The notes under the pieces: generated by a model | What the model was told of the DNA's origin: nothing | The model's input: the letters and a program-made list of their open reading frames with translations, nothing else | Database searches by the model: none | Shown: positions 41,901-49,129 of the stretch, in pieces | Numbering within the stretch: the first letter of the stretch is position 1 | How the letters are laid out: each line of letters opens with the position of its first letter | NCBI RefSeq assembly: GCF_004297265.1 | Contig: NZ_SCUT01000024.1 | Span: 248,001-312,000 of the forward strand | DNA length: 64,000 nt | From: Reyranella sp. | Lineage (GTDB): Bacteria; Pseudomonadota; Alphaproteobacteria; Reyranellales; Reyranellaceae | Direction of reading: 5' to 3' | Program-made: the position numbers and the translations under genes

Positions 41901-43331
41901 CTGGTGTTCTCGGAGGCGGGCGGCACCGGGCGCAGCTATCACGCCGAACTCTCGGCGCGGAACCGCCGGCTGCGCGTCCACTATCTGCTCGAACCCGGCT
42001 GGAAGGCCGACGCCGCGATCCAGGGCCTCGGGCGGACGAACCGCACCAACCAGGCGCAGCCGCCGCTCTTCCGGCCTATCGCGACGGACGTGAAGGCCGA
42101 GAAGCGCTTCCTTTCGACCATCGCCCGCCGCTTGGACACGCTGGGCGCCATCACCCGCGGCCAGCGTCAGACCGGGGGGCAGGGACTCTTCAGGCCCGAG
42201 GACAATCTCGAATCGCACTACGCCCGCGACGCACTGCGCCAGCTCTACACGCTGCTCGTGCGCGGCAAGATCGAAGGCTGCTCGCTCCAGATGTTCGAGG
42301 CCTCAACGGGCCTCAAGCTCATGGACGCGAACGGCATCAGGGACGAGCTGCCGCCGATCACGACATTCCTCAACCGCCTCTTGGCGCTCACCATCGAACT
42401 TCAGGGGGTGCTGTTCATGGCGTTCGAGCAATTGCTGAACGCCAAGGTAGAGGGTGCCATCGCCAGCGGCGTCTATGACGTCGGCCTGGAGACGCTGCGG
42501 GCCGAAAGCTTCGTCGTCACGGACCGCCGGGCGATCTACACCCATCCCGCGACGGGCGCGGAGACCCGGCTGCTCACCATCACCGAGCGCCGGCGCAATC
42601 GCCCCGTGACGCTCGATGAGGCGCTGGGTCATCTCGCCGATTCCCGCGCCGCGCTGCTGGTCAACGAGCGCTCGGGCCGTGCCGCCGTGCAGATCCCGGC
42701 GCCGAGCCTGATGCTCGACGACGGCGAGATCGAACGCCGCGTTCGACTGATCCGGCCGATGGAGCACCATCACGCCTCGCTGAAGATGATGGACGAGAGC
42801 CACTGGCAGGCGGCGGAGCAGGAGGCATTCGCCACTGCGTGGGCTCGCGAAGCGGCCGAGGTGCCGGAGTTCGCCGACAGCACGCTCCATATCGTCGCCG
42901 GCTTGCTGCTGCCGATCTGGAAGCGCCTGCCGAACGAGTCAACACGGGTCTATCGGCTCCAGACCGACGCGGGCGAGCGCATCATCGGCCGTAGGGTCCC
43001 TCCGGCCTGGGCGGCGAACGCCTCCGTGACCGGAGCTGCCGCCCTGACGCCGGATGCGGCCTTCGCCGCGCTGATGGAGGGCCGGACCGTCCTCGACCTC
43101 GCCGAGGGCCTGCAGCTCCATCGGGTGCGCGTCATGGGCGCTCACCGCATCGAGCTGTCGGGGTTCGCCGACACCATGCGCGACCGGCTGCGCGCCTACG
43201 GCCTCTTCAGCGAGATCATCTCCTGGAAGCTGCGCATGTTCGTGCCGACCGATGCGAACGGCGCCGGCGTGCTGGCAAAACTGCTCGACCACTATCCCGT
43301 CGAGCGTATTGGCGAGCGGGAGGCCGCGTGA
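39000..43331 (+). CDS. strawberry-notch-like helicase fused to an N6-adenine methylase domain
   Basis: A 1,443-aa protein. The N-terminal methylase has EPSAGTG (151-157) and the catalytic NPPF (216-219). The helicase part begins near 470, with Walker A GDGTGAGKGR (504-513), DESHA (about 613-617), YVSATGATT and GLGRTNRTNQ as motif VI. The C-terminal SNO-type domain follows (about 1,000-1,350). Such fusions are widespread on plasmids and ICEs of Alphaproteobacteria and probably mark and remodel incoming element DNA, acting with ArdC in antirestriction. The start is ATG 39000, and its leader may be a diverged copy of the ardC/parB leader. The stop overlaps the Toprim gene (TGATG). Confidence 0.9.
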   Translation: MNDLSPIAADQAAPLSPVPHPDAAGAILAAAERLLPHLERGQRVDAAILRSAMEAAFGASDSAGAWDWKTAYDACEAATVLFLRKYGKALFRKADSPALRLAALAKIAALLPTHTRRSTESEAFQQFSTPTPLGLAALSAAAIASADRVLEPSAGTGLLAILAEIAGGALVLNELAEARATLLSSLFPAVTVTRFDAAQIDDHLDTAIVPSVVLMNPPFSAMANVAGRVADTAYRHIASALARLADGGRLVAITGANFSPEAPAWRDAFLRLQECGRIVFTAAIDGAVYAKHGTTIDTRLIVIDKSPAEDPAALPASRGIAPDVATLLGWIAEHVPARLALAPSLAIPVSAAAPRTVRGYLARAAAAEPAKPSVVDPEAVDLAYETIEWTPPEGARLSDAIYEEYRLQSIRIPGARAHPTKLVQSAAMASVASPKPSYRPRLPVDLVADNLLSDAQLETVIYAGEAHGDYLAGAWTVDETFDLVTAARDDVPSAVRFRRGFMLGDGTGAGKGRQSAGIILDNWLKGRRKAVWISKSDKLLEDAQRDWSALGMERLLITPLSRFAQGKPIRLAEGVLFLTYATLRSDDRGEKLSRVRQIVEWLGSDFDGVIIFDESHAMQNAGGGKGERGDVAPSQQGRAGLRLQHALPDARVVYVSATGATTVHNLAYAQRLGLWGGEDFPFATRAEFVEAIEDGGVAAMEVLARDLRSLGLYTARSLSYDGVEYELIEHQLTAEQRRVYDAYAGAFAIIHNHLDAAMQAANITGETGTLNRQAKSAARSAFESAKQRFFGHLLTSMKTPTLIRSIEQNLADGHAAVIQIVSTGEALMERRLAEIPTEEWNDVRVDITPREYVLDYLAHSFPVQLYEPFTDSEGNLSSRPVFRDGQPVESREAVARRNELIERLASLPPVPGALDQIVQRFGADLVAEVTGRSRRVVRKGDRLVVENRAASANLAETAAFMDDLKRILVFSEAGGTGRSYHAELSARNRRLRVHYLLEPGWKADAAIQGLGRTNRTNQAQPPLFRPIATDVKAEKRFLSTIARRLDTLGAITRGQRQTGGQGLFRPEDNLESHYARDALRQLYTLLVRGKIEGCSLQMFEASTGLKLMDANGIRDELPPITTFLNRLLALTIELQGVLFMAFEQLLNAKVEGAIASGVYDVGLETLRAESFVVTDRRAIYTHPATGAETRLLTITERRRNRPVTLDEALGHLADSRAALLVNERSGRAAVQIPAPSLMLDDGEIERRVRLIRPMEHHHASLKMMDESHWQAAEQEAFATAWAREAAEVPEFADSTLHIVAGLLLPIWKRLPNESTRVYRLQTDAGERIIGRRVPPAWAANASVTGAAALTPDAAFAALMEGRTVLDLAEGLQLHRVRVMGAHRIELSGFADTMRDRLRAYGLFSEIISWKLRMFVPTDANGAGVLAKLLDHYPVERIGEREAA

Positions 43332-44386
43332 TGGCCCGCCACGACGCGTCCGAACTGGCCCACCTTCTCGCGCGCGATGCCGAGGCGGTGTGCCGCCACT
43401 ACCTCTCGGCCGGACGGCGGGAGGGCCGGTACTGGCTGGTGGGCGACGTTCGCAACACGCCGGGCCGCTCCATGTTCGTCAGGCTCAAGGAGTCGGTGAA
43501 AGGTCCTGCTGGCAAATGGACCGACGCCGCCACTGGCGAGCATGGCGACCTGCTCGACGTAATCCGGGAAAGCTGCGGACTGGTCGACTTCAAGGACGTC
43601 GCCGATGAGGCGCATTCGTTCCTCAGTCTGCCGCATCCCGAGCCGGAGCCGGATCGTCCCCGATCGCGCGCACCAAGCGCCCCTACCGGATCGCCGGAGG
43701 CGGCACGGCGACTGTTCGGCATGTCGCAGCCGATTTCTCGCACTCTCGTAGAAACGTATCTCCGCAATCGCGGCGTTACGGCTTTGCACGGCACCGGAAG
43801 CCTGCGCTTCCACCCGCGCTGCTACTATCGGCCCGACGACCACAGCCCGACCGAGACCTGGCCGGCGATGATCGCTTCAGTCACCGATCTCGCGGGGCAT
43901 CCGACCGGGGCGCATCGCACCTGGCTCGATCCCGGCGGCTTCACCGAGGCGACGCTCGGCAAGGCGCCGATCGACACGCCGAGACGGGCGATGGGCGACC
44001 TTCTCGGTCATGCCGTTCGATTTGGTGTGGCGGGCGAAGTCATGGCGGCCGGCGAAGGCATTGAGACGATGCTATCGCTCAGATGCGTTCTGCCCACCCT
44101 GCCGATGGTCGCGGCGCTCTCGGCAGCGCATCTCTCCGCCATCCTGTTCCCGGGCACGCTGCGGCGACTCTACATCGCCCGCGACGACGATCCCGCCGGT
44201 GACGGCGCGATGGTGACGTTGATCGAGCGAGCGCAGGAGGCCGGGATCGAAGCGATCGTGATCTCGCCACGGCTCGGAGACTTCAACGAGGATCTCCGCC
44301 TGCTCGGTAGCGACGCGCTTCGGGCGGCGAGCCGCGTGCAGATCGCGGCGCAGGACGTCGCCCGTTTCATGGAACTGGCGGCATAG
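43331..44386 (+). CDS. Toprim domain protein (DUF7146/primase-like)
   Basis: A 351-aa protein. The N-terminal DUF7146-like region includes RYWLVGDVRNTPGRSMFVRL, where a zinc-finger primase domain is usually found; the cysteines are missing here, so it may not bind zinc. The Toprim fold follows with AGEGIETMLSL (the acidic Glu) and IARDDDPAGDGA (the DxD). Toprim-only proteins of this type act as primase-helicase relatives in plasmid and ICE replication. The ATG overlaps the stop of the SNO-like gene, so the two are translated together and probably act together on element DNA. Confidence 0.87.
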   Translation: MARHDASELAHLLARDAEAVCRHYLSAGRREGRYWLVGDVRNTPGRSMFVRLKESVKGPAGKWTDAATGEHGDLLDVIRESCGLVDFKDVADEAHSFLSLPHPEPEPDRPRSRAPSAPTGSPEAARRLFGMSQPISRTLVETYLRNRGVTALHGTGSLRFHPRCYYRPDDHSPTETWPAMIASVTDLAGHPTGAHRTWLDPGGFTEATLGKAPIDTPRRAMGDLLGHAVRFGVAGEVMAAGEGIETMLSLRCVLPTLPMVAALSAAHLSAILFPGTLRRLYIARDDDPAGDGAMVTLIERAQEAGIEAIVISPRLGDFNEDLRLLGSDALRAASRVQIAAQDVARFMELAA

Positions 44387-44524
44387 CCGGAACAGGGATG
44401 GGGCGCGGCAGCGTCGTCGTCACTGGGTCGGCGGTCATGCTTTCCATCAGCGTCGGAGAGGACTGCGCCCACGGCCTTCTGAGAGGGCGATCGGGCAGCA
44501 AGCGGCCCGGACCGGCAACCTTGT

Positions 44525-44587
44525 GGGCCGACTATTTTCCGTCGGCGGCGGAGCCGCCTTTACATCGCGAACCAAAATAGTCGGCCC
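44525..44587. repeat. 14-bp perfect inverted repeat with nested hairpin
   Basis: GGGCCGACTATTTT (44525-44538) is mirrored exactly by AAAATAGTCGGCCC (44574-44587). Inside lies a second perfect stem GGCGGC-gga-GCCGCC (44544-44558). The rest of the 324-bp gap between the Toprim and DUF2493 genes holds a direct repeat CTTCGGCCCTCCGC (about 44589 and 44608). It could be a terminator, a protein-binding cruciform or a miniature mobile remnant. No gene is visible here. Confidence 0.65.
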
Positions 44588-44710
44588 CCTTCGGCCCTCC
44601 GCCGAGGCTTCGGCCCTCCGCTGCGCTGCGGGTGCAGGTCCGTTCCGCCCGCTGCCTTCGTCGCCATGAAGGCCGCGATGGGCGCGGCCGATCCGACAAG
44701 GAAAGCCGCG

Positions 44711-45640
44711 ATGACCACCGACCATGACGACGATTTCGAGCCGCACCACAGCTCATCCCCGACCGACCAGGTCCTCCACGAACTCCAGCTCTATGGCTAC
44801 CGTCCCTTCCACGACGAGCCCGATCCCAGGCCGCTTCCCGAAGCGCAGGTCCTTGCCGCCAGCATCTCTGACATCTTCGACGCCCTCGTGGTAGCGCTGG
44901 CCGACACTCGCCTCGAACCCGACCTCGAGGACCTGCTCTGGTCGACAGTGAACGTCTTCCACCGGGCCATCGACCGGACCGAGCGCGAACTCGACGACAA
45001 CGAGCTGGCGCAGCGGCGCTCCCAGCGGGAACAGGACGGCAGCGAGGTCAAATCCGTCGAGCTGGAACGCCTGACAGCGGAAGGCCAGACGCTGATCGAA
45101 CGCCGCAACGCCTTCGAGCTGATGCGCGACCAGGCCGCCGACCAATTCGAGCACCACACCCATTCAACCTGGCGGCCGCGCAACGGGTCGAAGGTCAACC
45201 ATCGCAATCTCACCTCCGCGATGATCGACAGCCGCGACTTCCTGGCCGCGAAGAAGCGCGCCGACAACCAGGTGCTCCTGCCCCCGGGTCCGAAGGTCGC
45301 ACTCACCGGCGGCCTCGACTTCAACGATCACCGTCTGGTCTGGGCGAAGCTCGACCAGGTCCACGCCAAACATCCCGACATGGTGCTGCTGCACGGCGGC
45401 TCGCCCAAGGGCGCCGAGCTGATCGCCGCTAAATGGGCCGACAACCGCAAGATCCCGCAGATCGCCTTCAAGCCGGACTGGACGAAATACGCCAAGGCCG
45501 CGCCGTTCAAGCGCAACGACGCTATGTTGGACGTGCTGCCGATCGGCGTGATGCACTTCCCCGGCACCGGCATCCAGGACAACCTCGCCGACAAGGCGAA
45601 GAAGCTCGGCATCCCGGTCTGGAAGTTCGGCGGCGCGTGA
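44711..45640 (+). CDS. DUF2493 domain protein
   Basis: A 309-aa protein. The N-terminal 190 residues are helical and charged (IDRTERELDDNELAQRR, DQAADQFEHHTH). The C-terminal DUF2493 domain has VALTGGLDFNDHRLVWAKLD, HGGSPKGAELIAAKWA and DVLPIGVMHFPGTGIQDNL. DUF2493 belongs to the SLOG/YspA-like Rossmann superfamily that binds nucleotide-derived ligands. Its role on ICEs is unknown, but it is a constant backbone gene of this family. The ATG is preceded by AAGGAAAG. An extended frame upstream to 44666 exists but lacks a ribosome site. Confidence 0.85.
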   Translation: MTTDHDDDFEPHHSSSPTDQVLHELQLYGYRPFHDEPDPRPLPEAQVLAASISDIFDALVVALADTRLEPDLEDLLWSTVNVFHRAIDRTERELDDNELAQRRSQREQDGSEVKSVELERLTAEGQTLIERRNAFELMRDQAADQFEHHTHSTWRPRNGSKVNHRNLTSAMIDSRDFLAAKKRADNQVLLPPGPKVALTGGLDFNDHRLVWAKLDQVHAKHPDMVLLHGGSPKGAELIAAKWADNRKIPQIAFKPDWTKYAKAAPFKRNDAMLDVLPIGVMHFPGTGIQDNLADKAKKLGIPVWKFGGA

Positions 45641-45679
45641 GCGCCGCCTTGCTCTTCATGCGTAGTGACGTGAACCCGC

Positions 45680-45715
45680 AAAGGCGGATCACCGGCTTTC
45701 CGCAAAACCGCCTTT
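45680..45715. terminator. bidirectional terminator between DUF2493 and a convergent small gene
   Basis: AAAGGCGG (45680-45687) and CCGCCTTT (45708-45715) form a perfect 8-bp stem with A-tract and T-tract ends on both sides, placed between the DUF2493 stop and a convergent minus-strand frame. Confidence 0.55.
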
Positions 45716-45924
45716 CAGTCCGGTTCACCCGTCACGGCGATCCGGGCCGCACGAGCATAGTGCGCCAATTCCGTATCGTTCTCGATCAGGCTGTCGAGCA
45801 GCGCCTTCATGTCGCTTTGATCGGACGCCGATTGAAACGGCCCCGGCTGTCGCTCGATTGCCAGCACCCCAATGGCGAGTGCCTTCTTCACCAGGTGCAG
45901 GTCGCGTCCCGTGAATTCCGCCAT
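45715..45924 (-). CDS. small conserved-looking helical protein
   Basis: A 69-aa protein: MAEFTGRDLHLVKKALAIGV, then AIERQPGPFQS, then DMKALLDSLIENDTELAHYARAARIAV. The amphipathic helices and codon use look real, and I recall near-identical small proteins beside DUF2493 in related elements, but I cannot name a family. GAGG lies eight bases before ATG 45924; an ATG at 45942 is a possible alternative. It is isolated and convergent with DUF2493. Confidence 0.5.
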   Translation of the reverse strand: MAEFTGRDLHLVKKALAIGVLAIERQPGPFQSASDQSDMKALLDSLIENDTELAHYARAARIAVTGEPD

Positions 45925-46246
45925 GCCGCATGCCTCAACCATCAGGTCGACTCGTAAGCACACCTTAGCCGATCGGTCAGCGCACCGTGAGGATAACGAG
46001 GTTTCACGCATTGTCGGCGACGGCCTTTGAGTGGCGGCTCCTGCCGGCGGGCGCCACCCCGCGTCTATAGGCGCTGATCCTTGGTCCGCCCGAGAGGCCT
46101 GACGCCATCAACCCACAAGGGGTCGGCTTACGCTGAAGCGTGCCGCCGCTCTGTCTTCGCCTACGCGGTGATTGCGGCCCTCGGCCGGACACATCGGGCG
46201 CCTGTCGCGCGGGGATGGCCCCCGCCTCTGCACAGGAGCCGGATCA
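45925..46246. other. intergenic region without a supported gene
   Basis: About 320 bp between the small minus-strand gene and the next plus-strand frame. Short open frames on both strands have no ribosome site or recognisable sequence. I see no clear promoter, repeat or RNA. Confidence 0.4.
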
Positions 46247-46567
46247 ATGTCTCAAGCCCTCGCATTCGCCAACGGCTGGAACCTAGCCACCACCCTCATG
46301 GTCTGCGTCGTCGTCTTTCATGCTGACGCTGGCAACTACGGCGTCATGCTGGCCGCCGAATATGACGGCGATCCCGGTGCCGTCATCCACGAATTCGACC
46401 CCTTCCAAAACCATGAAGGGGCGAATCGCCAGGCAAGCTGCACCGCAGAAGGCCAGCGGGATTTCCGCTCCCGCTGGCGCCTGTTTGCGGCTATACTTAT
46501 GGTCGCGCCGTGGTGGTGGTGGTGGAAGGCGCGACCGTCAGACCTTTATCTCACGGAGCGCACCGCC
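46247..46567 (+). other. in-frame 5' extension: probable decayed or fused small gene
   Basis: The reading frame of the membrane protein downstream is open from ATG 46247. Its first 55 codons (NGWNLATTLMVCVVVFHADAGNYGVMLAAEYDGD and HEFDPF) look like a conserved small protein. The following 50 codons look non-coding and contain a 10-bp hairpin, ending in a run of Trp codons. A lost stop joining two cistrons explains this best. A true 253-aa fusion from 46247 to 47008 is possible. Confidence 0.45.
46452..46478 (+). terminator. perfect 10-bp hairpin inside the fused frame
   Basis: GCCAGCGGGA (46452-46461) and TCCCGCTGGC (46469-46478) pair perfectly around a seven-base loop. It lies between the conserved small segment and the membrane protein, as an intergenic hairpin would. 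There is no T-run. Confidence 0.5.
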
Positions 46568-47008
46568 ATGATTATCCTTGGACCTCTGCTCGTCATCCTC
46601 GGCATCGGCTTCTTCTGCTGGCTGCTGTTCACGCTTGCTGTCTTTGCGCTGCCCTTTTTCGTCGGTCTGACGATTGGCATCTGGGCCTTCCACACGGGGG
46701 CCGGCGTGCTCGGTGGGATTGCCGTGGGCCTCGTGGCAGGCGGCGTAACCTTTGGCATTGGTCAGCTCGCGCTTGCCTTTGTGCCATGGACGTGGCTTCG
46801 CCTCCTGATCATTCTCCTCTATGTCGCGCCCGCCACCATCGCCGGTTATAGCGCCACGCATGGAATCGCCCAGATGGCGATGCCTTCACCCACTTGGCAG
46901 TCGATCTTCGCCGTCATCGGCGCTATCGCCGTCAGCATCACGGCGTTCGTCCGCTTCACCGGAATGGCCGCGCCCGGACCAGCCGGACAGGGCTTGGCGC
47001 GGGGCTGA
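46568..47008 (+). CDS. small multi-pass membrane protein
   Basis: A 146-aa hydrophobic protein with about five membrane helices (IILGPLLVILGIGFFCWLLF, LAVFALPFFVGLTIGIWAF, the Gly-rich GVLGGIAVGLVAGGV, LLIILLYVAPATIAG and the final helix near FAVIGAIAVSITAF). The start at 46568 has CGGAG ten bases upstream; the frame remains open to 46247 (see that entry). Proteins of this look occur between DUF2493 and DUF736 in related elements. A role in mating-pair stability or exclusion is possible but nothing in the sequence shows it. Confidence 0.7.
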   Translation: MIILGPLLVILGIGFFCWLLFTLAVFALPFFVGLTIGIWAFHTGAGVLGGIAVGLVAGGVTFGIGQLALAFVPWTWLRLLIILLYVAPATIAGYSATHGIAQMAMPSPTWQSIFAVIGAIAVSITAFVRFTGMAAPGPAGQGLARG

Positions 47009-47601
47009 CACCGCCGCATCGTTGGGGCGGGACTGGACCAAGCTGCCAGGGCGCCCGCGGCCCTCATCATCGAATCTGGAGTGAACGCGGCCTGGGCATC
47101 GAGGCGCAACCCATCATCGCAGAGTGGCCGGAGCCGTCGCGGCCGTTGAGACGGTATGGACCAAATGGCGACGCCGATCTCAACGCGGCCAACGAGTCGT
47201 GTGAACGGGCGTGCAGCCGAAGCTTGGTCTCCGAAGCACGAGATCCGTTGGTTGCCGGACAGGACCCGCATCACCGTCGAATTCATTGACCGGACCCTGC
47301 AGTGACTCGAAAATCGCCACGTTCCCCTTGATGTCAGCTCTGTCACGCAGAGCGCACCGAACGGCCTCTTCGATGGACTGATCTGGCCGAAGGCCGGCTA
47401 AAGCCTCGACCGCCTATGGCGCAACAGCGGCGTCACAACTTTCTTCCCCTGCCGGCTGCGCCGTCATTCCTCGCGAAACAAGAAAGTTCCTCCTTTGCTG
47501 TCGAGCCCCTTCGGGGTGCGCCGTCGATCGCCTCCGGCCAACCGATCACCATCGAGGCCGCAATGGTGCGGGCTCGGAAACAGAGATCAAGGAGAACTAC
47601 C
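47009..47601 (+). other. long intergenic region with an inverted repeat
   Basis: About 590 bp without a firm gene. A 46-codon frame from ATG 47165 to 47305 ends HEIRWLPDRTRITVEFIDRT and could be a remnant. At 47437-47445 and 47480-47488, AACTTTCTT and AAGAAAGTT form a 9-bp inverted repeat with a 34-base GC-rich spacer, similar in plan to the repeat at 44525. GAGCCCCTTCGGGGTGC near 47502 is another hairpin. The DUF736 promoter should be here. Confidence 0.5.
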
Positions 47602-47928
47602 ATGGCGACCATCGGCACCTTCAAGAAGACCGGCTCGAACGAATTCACCGGCGAAATCGTCACCCTCTCGGTCCAGGCTAAGAACGTCCGCATCGTCCCC
47701 GAGGCAAACCGCTCCGGCGACAACAGCCCCAGCCACCGCGTCTTCGTGGGCCGCGTCGAGATCGGCGCCGCCTGGGCCAAGCGCTCCACCGAGGGCCGCG
47801 ACTATCTGGGCCTCAAGCTCGACGACCCGAGCTTCACCGCCCCGATCTACGCCAATCTCTTCGACGACGAGGAGGGCGAGGGCTTCAGCCTCATCTGGTC
47901 CCGCCCCAGCCGTCGCAACGGCGACTGA
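47602..47928 (+). CDS. DUF736 family protein, copy 1
   Basis: A 108-aa protein of the DUF736 family: MATIGTFKKTGSNEFTGEIVTLSV, then RVFVGRVEIGAAWAK, YLGLKLDDPSF and IYANLFDDEEGEGFSLIWSR. The fold is predicted all-beta. DUF736 genes accompany transfer and excision genes on alphaproteobacterial ICEs and plasmids, but their role is unknown. The ATG has AAGGAGA at ideal spacing, implying high expression. A second, diverged copy lies at 52104. A very strong GC hairpin follows the stop. Confidence 0.88.
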   Translation: MATIGTFKKTGSNEFTGEIVTLSVQAKNVRIVPEANRSGDNSPSHRVFVGRVEIGAAWAKRSTEGRDYLGLKLDDPSFTAPIYANLFDDEEGEGFSLIWSRPSRRNGD

Positions 47929-47941
47929 CAAGCGCGCCAAA

Positions 47942-47968
47942 GCCCCGCCCGGACGGTCCGGGCGGGGC
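47942..47968 (+). terminator. 12-bp GC hairpin after DUF736 copy 1
   Basis: GCCCCGCCCGGA (47942-47953) pairs perfectly with TCCGGGCGGGGC (47957-47968) around a CGG loop. No T-run follows, but the stem is extremely stable and sits 14 bp after the stop. Confidence 0.6.
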
Positions 47969-48099
47969 AAGGCCTTCGAGGCCGGTGATCCGGTTTTCCG
48001 TTTTGTCGGTTTTCCGCGTTGACGGCTTTGCACGTTTCCGCCGGTACGGCTGCGCGGATCGCGTGCTCGAGTCGGATCGCAACCCCGACCCGCCGAGAC

Positions 48100-48327
48100 T
48101 CATGTCTCAGCTTCCTCCACCGCCTCATCGAGAAGGTCGACGGGTCTCACGCCCAACGCTTCCGCCAAATGCCACATCGTCAGCAATGTCACATTCTGCT
48201 GGCCTCGCTCCATGCCGCTCACATAGGCGCGGTCCACACCCATCTTCACGGCGACCGCTTCCTGGCTCAGGCCGGCCGCGACGCGATACCTCCTGACGTT
48301 GGCTCCAAATATTCTGCGAATGTCCAT
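48100..48327 (-). CDS. qseC: XRE-family repressor, QseC-like
   Basis: A 75-aa single-domain helix-turn-helix protein: FGANVRRYRVAAGLSQEAVAVKMGVDRAYVSGMERGQQNVTL, then HLAEALGVRPVDLLDE. It is divergent from the small DUF2285 gene, with the FseA-like and RdfS-like genes just beyond. This matches the qseC-qseM arrangement of Mesorhizobium ICEMlSym, where QseC controls the antiactivator qseM from paired operators. ATG 48327 is chosen over an in-frame TTG at 48345. A TATAAT for this gene and a CGTGT-N6-ACACG palindrome lie between the two genes. The symbol is assigned by context and similarity of plan, not by alignment. Confidence 0.75.
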   Translation of the reverse strand: MDIRRIFGANVRRYRVAAGLSQEAVAVKMGVDRAYVSGMERGQQNVTLLTMWHLAEALGVRPVDLLDEAVEEAET

Positions 48328-48351
48328 CCGCAGGATAGGAGGCAATCGTGC

Positions 48352-48379
48352 ATTATATCGCTACGTGTTATAATACACG
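48352..48379. promoter_or_regulatory. qseC/qseM-type divergent operator and -10 element
   Basis: CGTGTTATAATACACG (48364-48379) is a palindrome with CGTGT/ACACG arms around TATAAT. A second TATAAT, read on the minus strand, is at 48352-48357 and is well placed as the -10 of the XRE gene. A single repressor covering both would switch the divergent genes against each other. Confidence 0.55.
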
Positions 48380-48513
48380 GGCGTGAAGCCAATGCGCGAT
48401 GCCGCCACTGGGCTGGCGCGATGCATGAAAAGCATCGGGAAATTTCACTTGTCGGTCTGGCGTGCGCTGGCGAAGCGGATACGATCAATTAACCAAGAAA
48501 GATCGACTCGCCG

Positions 48514-48777
48514 ATGACTATCGTGGCCTTCCAGGATTGTCCGCCCGAGAGCGGCCGTCTCACGGCCTACGATGAAAGCCATCTTGCTCTCTATATTCGG
48601 CTCCTTGACGCCGCCGCCGAAGGCGCCGACTGGCGTGAGGCAGTGCAGGTTCTTTTCGGGCTCGATCCCGACCGCGATCCCGACCGCGCCCGCATGGTTC
48701 ATGACAGCCATCTCGCCCGCGCTCGCTGGATGACCACCACGGGCTATCGCGAGCTCCTCCGTCCCCGCGTGTCGTAA
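48514..48777 (+). CDS. qseM: small DUF2285 protein, QseM-like antiactivator
   Basis: An 87-aa single DUF2285 domain: LTAYDESHLALYIRLLDAAA, then GADWREAVQVLFGLDPDRDP, then HLARARWMTTTGYRELLR. DUF2285 is a helix-turn-helix variant. In Mesorhizobium ICEs the stand-alone form QseM binds and blocks the activators FseA and TraR, keeping the element integrated in most cells. Here it lies between the divergent QseC-like gene and the FseA-like frames, exactly as expected. The ribosome site (AAGAAAG) is weak. Whether the element retains a TraR-type quorum regulator cannot be seen in this window. Confidence 0.72.
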   Translation: MTIVAFQDCPPESGRLTAYDESHLALYIRLLDAAAEGADWREAVQVLFGLDPDRDPDRARMVHDSHLARARWMTTTGYRELLRPRVS

Positions 48778-48901
48778 AGTAGAACACTCCTCCCGGTTGT
48801 GAGAGGCATCACGCCGCGCAGTTTCGGGGACTTCCGTCGCGCCTCGTCGGCGGCGAGGCTCAGGTGTAGGGGGCCACTCAAGCGCGGACGAGGAGACGCG
48901 T

Positions 48902-49129
48902 ATGGCCGAGCCGCCCGATTGGCGATTGCAGAAAACCGAACGCGCGCTGAACCGGCTGGAGCGGCAAGGGTTCGCGTGGGAGTTTCTGCGCCGCAATCCC
49001 GACTATCGCAGCGACTATGACCGCCTGCGCAGCATGCCGGCCACCCGGCCAAGCGCCTCATTGCCCCATGGGAGCGCAGCCCAGCAATGGGGCCTGCGCT
49101 TTCCTGCTCGATCCCGACCGCTCCGCTAA
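48902..49129 (+). CDS. fseA: FseA-like activator, N-terminal (zero-frame) part
   Basis: The first 67 codons encode a DUF6499-like N-terminus (PPDWRLQKTERALNRLERQGFAWEFLRRNPDYRSDYDRL). The frame then runs nine more codons to a stop at 49127-49129. The natural continuation of the protein lies in the +1 frame (49017-49682). In Mesorhizobium the excision activator FseA is made from two overlapping frames by programmed +1 frameshifting. GAGGAGA precedes the ATG, giving strong initiation. The unshifted product would be a 75-aa peptide of no clear use. A decayed gene is the alternative explanation. Confidence 0.78.
   Translation: MAEPPDWRLQKTERALNRLERQGFAWEFLRRNPDYRSDYDRLRSMPATRPSASLPHGSAAQQWGLRFPARSRPLR

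Noticed and set aside
44589-44630. Direct repeats CTTCGGCCCTCCGC considered as CRISPR or iterons
   Set aside because: Only two copies with a five-base interval; there is no array, leader or cas gene in the window.
46004-46192. Minus-strand 62-codon frame
   Set aside because: No ribosome site, Arg/Ser-rich composition and no recognisable sequence.
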